Source: Schizophyllum amplum
Lineage: Eukaryota; Basidiomycota; Agaricomycetes; Agaricales; Schizophyllaceae
Length of the DNA: 64,000 bases
Assembly: GCA_007026445.1 (NCBI GenBank)
Contig: VDMD01000002.1
Location: forward strand, 496,001 to 560,000
Direction of reading: 5' to 3'
Part shown: positions 58,301 to 64,000 of the stretch, piece by piece
Numbering within the stretch: the stretch's first letter is position 1
How the letters are laid out: each line of letters begins with the position of its first letter
Translations under genes and position numbers: made by a program
Notes under the pieces: generated by a model
The model's input: only the letters and a program-made list of their open reading frames with translations
The model's database searches: none
Told to the model about the DNA's origin: nothing

Positions 58301-59251
58301 GAGGTCATACAGGGCGACGTGGACGAGTTGGCGGCGGTGGATGCGGAGGACAGCGATTGGGACTCGGGGAGCAGCGACGAGTATGATTCGGAGGACGACG
58401 AAACGGATAGCGTGGAGGATAGCGAGACGGATGATGCGAGCACGGAGGAGAGCGCGGCAAGTCGGCGCGCGCCGCCGTCACGACAAAGCACGATGCAAGC
58501 ACCGCCGTCGCGCCAGAATACGATGCATGCGCCGCCATCACAGCAGACCGCTGGCTACGCAGTGCGCTCGCCGCCGCCGCGCACTCGCACGTCTACGCAC
58601 ACGCCGATACGCTCGCCGCCCGTGGTTGCGGAGGATAGAGAGCGCACACCACGGCCGCGGTCACTCTCCCTCAAGCTCTCGCGGTCTATGCAGGATCTGA
58701 AGGACGTGCTCTCGCATCGTAAGGGCGAAGAGCTACCGCCGGTACCGCCTCTCCCCCAGGGTATGTCGCGGACGTCGACACGGCAGTCGATAGAAACGCG
58801 GACGCCGCCGATGTCCGCGACGTCGTCGTTCCAGGCGGCGGTGATGAAGCCGCTGCCGCCGAGTCCGTCGCAGAGCTCGCTGGGGTCGACGTCGTCCGCG
58901 CGGGGCCCGAAGACGCCGGTGAAGGACCGTGTGCGTGGGCAGTCGCGCCTGCGGAAGTCGCCGCCGTCCCGGATGGAGTCACCGCGTCGCACCCAGCTGG
59001 CGGAGCCGCCACAGTCGGCACCAGCGGCGTCTGGGGGGCAGACGCATCAGCGGGCGCCGTCGAAGAGCAAGCCAGCGAAGAAGGCGGCAGCGCCGGCGCT
59101 CAAGCCGCCTGAGCTCGTGCATATCCCGCGGCTGGTGCCGCTGTTCATTGAGATGGTGAGTGCGGTGAAGGGACGTGTTGAGCTGAACTAACCTACCTCT
59201 GTGCAGTTGAGGCCTGCACTTAGGCCGCGGGCGAGGACGAATCCGATGTAA
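55384..59251 (+). CDS. PXB (DUF3818) - PX domain protein, phosphoinositide-binding
   Basis: Starts at ATG 55384; exon 1 runs to 56166 and the last intron (59155-59206) leads to a final short exon with stop at 59249-59251. Residues 70-260 hold the PX-associated (PXB) region: LRAHYLKKSLISAAFHRELD, FSYLGPPFSPPPKDAPALDL, RYMFRQFILTFPFMAAAPKD. The PX part crosses exon 2 (EFIIRTRRSHYEDVFVSRRY, GDFKTLAEE), with the R-R-Y binding motif. A large helical part follows (NRLTLRAYLHSLM, FHQFVASDDASEKFANLKRL, DLFLAQPFGG). The C-terminal third is disordered with acidic and Arg/Ser/Pro runs. Such proteins (yeast YPR097W type) bind membranes through phosphoinositides. Roughly 1150 aa; internal exons between 56900 and 57450 are short. 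Confidence 0.88.
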
Positions 59252-59541
59252 GGGTCTCTCAGTATGTCTGTCATATTGTCTATGTACTTGTAAACTATAG
59301 CACGCGAGATTTGATTTCCATAAGCACTGTTGGTCGAATCGGTACTTGGTTCGAACTTCTTCGTGCGCTGTGGCGCGGCTTGCGGGCCGCGAGCCGGGTG
59401 TAGTTGTCCAAGCGTGAGAGAGGGCAAGCAGCTGTGCTCGTCGTTTTACACGGCCATCTCGCTGCTTTCCAGCGCAGCGTACGCTGTCGCGGACGCTCTC
59501 ACCGCGCATTTCCGCCCGACGCTGACTGGTGCCATCCGCGA

Positions 59542-62500
59542 ATGGCGCGTTCTTTCCCTGTCCTTCACTGCCTTGTCCTCCTCGCGTCTCTTTTCCCGCG
59601 CGCCGCACCCCAGACTATCTCTACTTCGACGCCCGTGCCACCCCTGCAATGGATCAACCTTAGCGACAGACTGCAGGGCAGTGATAATGCCCCGCCCCCC
59701 CTCATGGACGCCGCGATCGGCTACGACGAAACGACCCGCACTATCATCGTCTTTGGAGGAGAGTCGGAGAACGGATTCCCTCAGGACACCACTTATCTGT
59801 GCGTGAGGGAGCTCTGGATAAAGCGCAAATAGCTAATTGAGAGCTCAGTTTGAATCTGGACTCGCTTACCTGGTCCAACCCCTCGCCTCCATCCAACTTG
59901 AACGACCGCCCGGCGGCACGTAGTGCTGCTATAGCCGGCTACGATGCGGCGAGCAGCTAGTGCGTGTCTATACACTCTATCTGATCGCGCAACTAACACA
60001 CCCTCAGTCGTAGCGGCTTTGTCGTGATTGGAGGCAAATCGAGAGACGGAGACGGCCTTTCAGACGTATGGGTACGTCGTGGCAAGGCTTCGATACGCAA
60101 CATTCGCTCATGTTCCGCAGGAATTCGACTTCAACAACGAATTTTGGTCCGAGGTCACTGTCTCGGCTGGTGGTCCCTCCGGTCGATGGGGAGCCTCCGG
60201 CGGGATCGACATACGCACCGACCCCAACATCCTGAACAATACCTTCTACCTGGCCGGCGGCTACGATGGCACAGACCTCAGCAGACTGTCAGACGTATGG
60301 ACACTCGACTTGTCCGGCGTTCTCTCGCCGAACCTCCCCGATCAGGTTGCGGCAAGCTGGGATCGAGTATCGTTCGACAATCTTCCGCGGAAGATTGGGC
60401 AGGCGGGTACCGTCCTCGGACAGCAGATCATCGCTGCAGGAGGCTGCAATACGACGTCCACGGACGACGACTCGTGTGCCCTGGGCGATTCGTACGTTAT
60501 CAGCACTTCCGACGGCCAGGTCATCTCCCCAGGGGCCTGTCCAGCGGGTCGACGTGGGGCGGTGCTGGTTCCCAATATGAACTCGTACTCCAGTAGCTTT
60601 TCTTCGCAGGTCTTCTTCCTGTTGGGGACCTTTGACTCGTCGCTCTGGGACGATGGGGGCGGGTTGGACAAAGGCGAAGTGGTGAGCGACTTGCGCCACC
60701 TCTTGTTCACTTTCTCACAGAGGTATCCGCAGTCCGTTCTCGACACGAACACTGGGACATGGGCTCGTGTCATACCATCCGGTGACCCCGACTCGAACGA
60801 CTCCACTCCAACGCCCCGAGAAGGCGCCGCTGCAGTGACCTACCGAAGTGGGCTCGTTGGGAGCCACCGCAGCCAGTCGGTCGACACAATTGTAAGTGCT
60901 ATATTATCTCTCACGGTAAATATGTTTAAACTCCAATGTTCCTTCCAGATGTTTGGCGGCCGTGACAATTCCGGCTCGTATCTGAATGAAGTGTGGCTCC
61001 TGAGGGCGTACAACGGAGCTGTGTCTTCCTCTGGATCCTGGTCTGGTGGGAGTGGTGACCTGGAATCTGGCGCGGACGCGTCAGGTGCTGGTGTGAGGGT
61101 TGAATACATGACGCAATGCGCTTCGGCGTTGGCTCCCGCCAGTTCTGAAAGTGGACCGTCGTCTACCTCTGCGGGACCCTCAGCGACGACGACGGGCTCA
61201 TCACCTACGCAGACTTCCACCCCCTCGGCCAGTACAGCGTCGTACCCCTACGATACCTCAACAAACCACAAAGTGCTTTCTACAGTATCCGTGGTTCTGC
61301 TATTCCCTGCTGCTCTGATCTACCGGCTCTCTTCGCCGTCCTATACCGCATTCGCACGACCCGCAAGACGTATGTTCGGTCTGTACAGCTCCGTGGTGCT
61401 TGTACTAGTGGCATATGCTCTGGGGATTGCCGGACTCGCCTTGTCCTTCACTTCTCTGGCCTCGACTTCCTCGGCGACCCTCAGCAGGCGCGATTCAGCA
61501 TCAACTGCACACCTGAAAACTGCACACGGACGAGCAGGGCTGGTACTCTTCGTTTTACTCTACGTGGTTCTGCCGTTACTTTTGCTGCTTCGCCTTGGCA
61601 GCCGAAAATTACACAATCGCTCCGCGTCTCCCACCTATCAATCAGAAGGCCGCGAACTCAAAGGTGTTGAGTTGACGGAAACGCCCCCACATGCGCGGGC
61701 GCGTAGCCCCACGCAGAGCTTTGCCTCCTCTGCAGAGACGCGCCCACGGACGATGTCGTTACCTCTATCGACGCACAATGCTCCCATGTCCACAGAAAGC
61801 ACCGAGGGCGGCAAACGGTCCTTCGAAGTTCTCAACAGAGGGCATCGTCCATCGCGTCCGTCACGTCCAGCGACGAGTATGTCGTTGAGCTCCCCGCACG
61901 TCCTGTCGCGGTCGTTGGGTGAGCTGGACTGGCTTCAAAGACGGCGAAGTCTGAATGCGGTGGTGAGTCCTATTACTTCATGCGTATGGGACGCCCACTG
62001 AGAAGCATCCCAGGGTGAGCTCGACTATGCAATCAGCCAGGTCCTGCGGCAGCAGACGCAGCCCGCGACCCCAAATACGACGGACGCGCTCATGGGGAAT
62101 GGCCGCGCCGCGTCACTGCCGTCAATACCAGAGCTGCCTCCGGTCCGCGAGATTGTGCTGCGCGTGCTATTCCACGCAGCCCTGCTCGCGTTATGCGCTC
62201 TGTGCCTCGTCGCTCTATATCTGCGGGCACCAGTGTGGGCGTTCACTATATTCCTCGTGTGGGTGGTCGCGTTCTATGCGGTGATGCTGGTGTTGGCGTG
62301 GCGCGGGACGCCGCCGCGGTCGACGCTTACTGCGGTGCTGTTTCGTCTGCGCGGGCGGCCGATCCCGCCGCGGGATACATCGACGATTGCGTCTGCGCCG
62401 CTGGGGGACAATAGCTCATACCCATTTCCGACGGCGGGCGGGCGAGGTCCGTACGTGCACACGCCGACGGCATATCGTGCGGGCAACGATGACGGGGCGT

Positions 62501-62661
62501 CGTCGCACCCGCTCAGTGCGGAGGGACAAGGGTATGAGGACGAGGAGGACGAGGAGGACGAGGACGTACAGCAGCGGCGTATGGAGGAAGAGATGGACAG
62601 ACGGGACGTGTCTATCGTTACTGTGCCGAAGAGGCGACTCTGGGTTGCGAATCCGTCGTAG
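59542..62661 (+). CDS. Secreted-side kelch-repeat protein with C-terminal b561-like membrane domain
   Basis: Multi-exon; exon 1 is 59542-59798 and the last exon 62014-62661. A signal peptide (MARSFPVLHCLVLLASLFPR) is followed by kelch-type blades with hallmark GG and W residues: TIIVFGGESENGFPQDTTYL, FVVIGGKSRDGDGLSDVWEF, TFYLAGGYDGTDLSRLSDVW, QMFGGRDNSGSYLNEVWLL. After a Ser/Thr-rich stalk comes a four-helix membrane region starting NHKVLSTVSVVLLFPAALIY and ending HGRAGLVLFVLLYVVLPLLL, with His residues placed as in cytochrome b561 folds. Two more helices occur near the C-terminus (VLFHAALLALCALCLVAL, FTIFLVWVVAFYAVMLVLAW). The tail is acidic and Arg-rich. Heme binding is a guess. The domain order would put the propeller outside the cytosol. 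Confidence 0.82.
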
Positions 62662-63826
62662 CGTTCGTTTCGTCTGTGTTCATGTATTCCCCATCTCTGT
62701 ACCATCTCTCCCTGACCTTCTCTCTCCACTTCGCTCGCTGTGCATTGCTTTCATGTTCCGCTTGTATATGACCGACATGCTCGTATTATTTTGACTTATA
62801 CCCTCCAGCACATGAACACTGTGTCGCAGTATAACGTTTAGAACCCACGTAGATTCGCGGACATTCCTTTTTGTATTTTTCCGTGTTTGGCCCGTGTGTA
62901 ATGATGGATTTCGGTCTTTGGACAGTGGAGTCTGCTTCCTGTAGGACGGGATCCTATTCATGACGAGGGTTCGCGAAGAGGGTTTATAACTTTAACAGGA
63001 CCAGTGCTGCCAGTAGACGCAAGATGGAGGTGACAGCTCAGGTCGGATGAGTGAGGCTCGTCCTTTCTGTGCGTCTATGTGGCCATCGTTTGGCCGTTGT
63101 TCGCGCTATCAGAGTTACGACTGCACCATCGATGGCCTTGGGTGGCAGCAGGTATAGCGGTAGAACATGTTTTGGACACGGGAAGACGCGCGGCCATCAT
63201 TTGTGGGTCCATTTGGAAGCTGGGAAGGCGTCGACTCCCGCGGCAGGCTGGTGAATGAGACGGGGCTAACATTGCTGGCTGTGGCTACGTGCCGTTGGCG
63301 GTGACAATAGAGACGGAGTCCGTTAATAGTAGCTGTCAAAGTGTCGCTCCGCGTGAGGGTCGATGAGTCTTCTCTGTGGGCGCCTCGCCGCTACTAGTCT
63401 GATGGTACCCATAAGCATCACTGACGACTGAGTGGCGGGCTATACCGTATTTCGGAGGTTGTGTCAGGCAGGCCGGGAGTGCTCTACTTGCGATATGCGT
63501 CTAGCCTTCTCTCTGAGTCATTGTAATCCGTATAGAACAAGGGAAGAGGGGTCACTGCAGATGAAGGTGCGGTGATGACCGGTGGTTCGTGGTAGTAGTA
63601 GTACTGGTACTGGTAGTAGTACTGAACATAGCCGCAGAGCGTGACCTGAAGTTGAGCTGAAATCACGCGCAAATGCTGGAGTTCTTGCCTAATCCACCCG
63701 TGCACGTGACTCCCAATCGGGACTAGCTTCTGTGGCGCGCCGCGCGCCGCCATAAACCCATAATTCGCGTTTTGCATATATTTATGCCGTCAATAAACCT
63801 GAACATCTCAGGTCGAACAATCAACG
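62662..63826. other. Intergenic with a TAGTAG-type microsatellite
   Basis: 1.2 kb without a confident gene. A GGTAGTAGTAGTACTGGTAC run at 63590-63624 is the only repeat. The first 150 bases are pyrimidine-rich and fit the 3' UTR of the kelch gene. Confidence 0.5.
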
Positions 63827-64000
63827 ATGTCCCGTGACCGTTCTTGTCCTCAACCACCACCGTCAACACCGCCGACGAAGGGCGCGGGGGAGGGGGGCGA
63901 CGTGCAGCGCTGCTGCCCGCGTCATTATCAGGTGCGTGGCATTCGTGATAACGTAGGCACTGTCTGATACGCGCTCAGCTCGACGCGTCGTCGAGAACGG
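63827..64000 (+). CDS. 5' part of a gene cut by the window edge, unknown product
   Basis: ATG at 63827 opens a 35-codon exon (MSRDRSCPQPPPSTPPTKGA, then GGDVQRCCPRHYQ) ending at 63931 in a GTGCGT donor; the frame resumes in phase 0 after CTCAG at 63979 (LDASSRT) and continues past 64000. The upstream AATAAACCTGAACATC has no clear TATA box nearby, though TATATTTAT occurs about 50 bases before the start. Too little protein is present to name it. Confidence 0.55.

Noticed and set aside
1..64000. CRISPR arrays, rRNA, integrase-carrying islands, viral genes
   Set aside because: No regularly spaced direct repeats, rRNA-like sequence or phage/virus-like proteins were seen; the window is ordinary fungal nuclear DNA apart from the elements listed.

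Overview
This 64 kb window looks like nuclear DNA of a basidiomycete fungus, most likely an agaricomycete of the polypore type. The support is: protein genes broken by many introns of about 45-60 bases with GT...AG ends and CTRAY-like branch sites; GC-rich codon use; an intron-less tRNA; and families typical of mushroom-forming fungi (DUF6593, CipC/DUF3759, F-box genes in numbers, GH3 beta-glucosidase, PXB-PX proteins). Gene models were built by joining open frames at splice sites so that every junction keeps frame; where exon lengths were counted, the sums divide by three. Protein names come from motif recognition, not from a search.

Layout. 0-10 kb: ORC4 (replication origin), an LPA acyltransferase, tRNA-Val(UAC), a single-pass membrane protein, an F-box gene, and a 184 bp foldback element with perfect 64 bp arms. 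10-20 kb: a five-exon CipC-like gene, an 18-exon patatin-type triacylglycerol lipase, and a nine-exon STB6-like protein of 1249 aa. 19.5-26 kb: two more F-box genes, a Mutator-like non-autonomous transposon, and a DUF6593 gene. 26-41 kb: a housekeeping run of CCDC47/DUF1682, an orphan 161 aa protein, THOC5, a UBE2H-type ubiquitin-conjugating enzyme, glucose-6-phosphate dehydrogenase, a DUF4436 membrane protein and a bZIP-like coiled-coil protein. 41-45 kb: a secreted GH3 beta-glucosidase.

45-51 kb is the most unusual part: three paralogous orphan genes, each exactly 187 codons plus stop (564 bp), flank a five-exon orphan gene with a long acidic Ser/Asp repeat and a C-terminal region resembling a PD-(D/E)XK nuclease fold. 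51-64 kb: a RING-RING-LON protein, a second copy of the Mutator-like element, a PXB-PX protein, a secreted-kelch membrane protein with a b561-like helix bundle, and the first exons of a gene that runs off the right edge.

No operon logic applies; genes are expected to be transcribed singly. The stretches between genes are mostly featureless apart from the three transposon-derived elements, a few short tandem repeats and recognisable TATA boxes.
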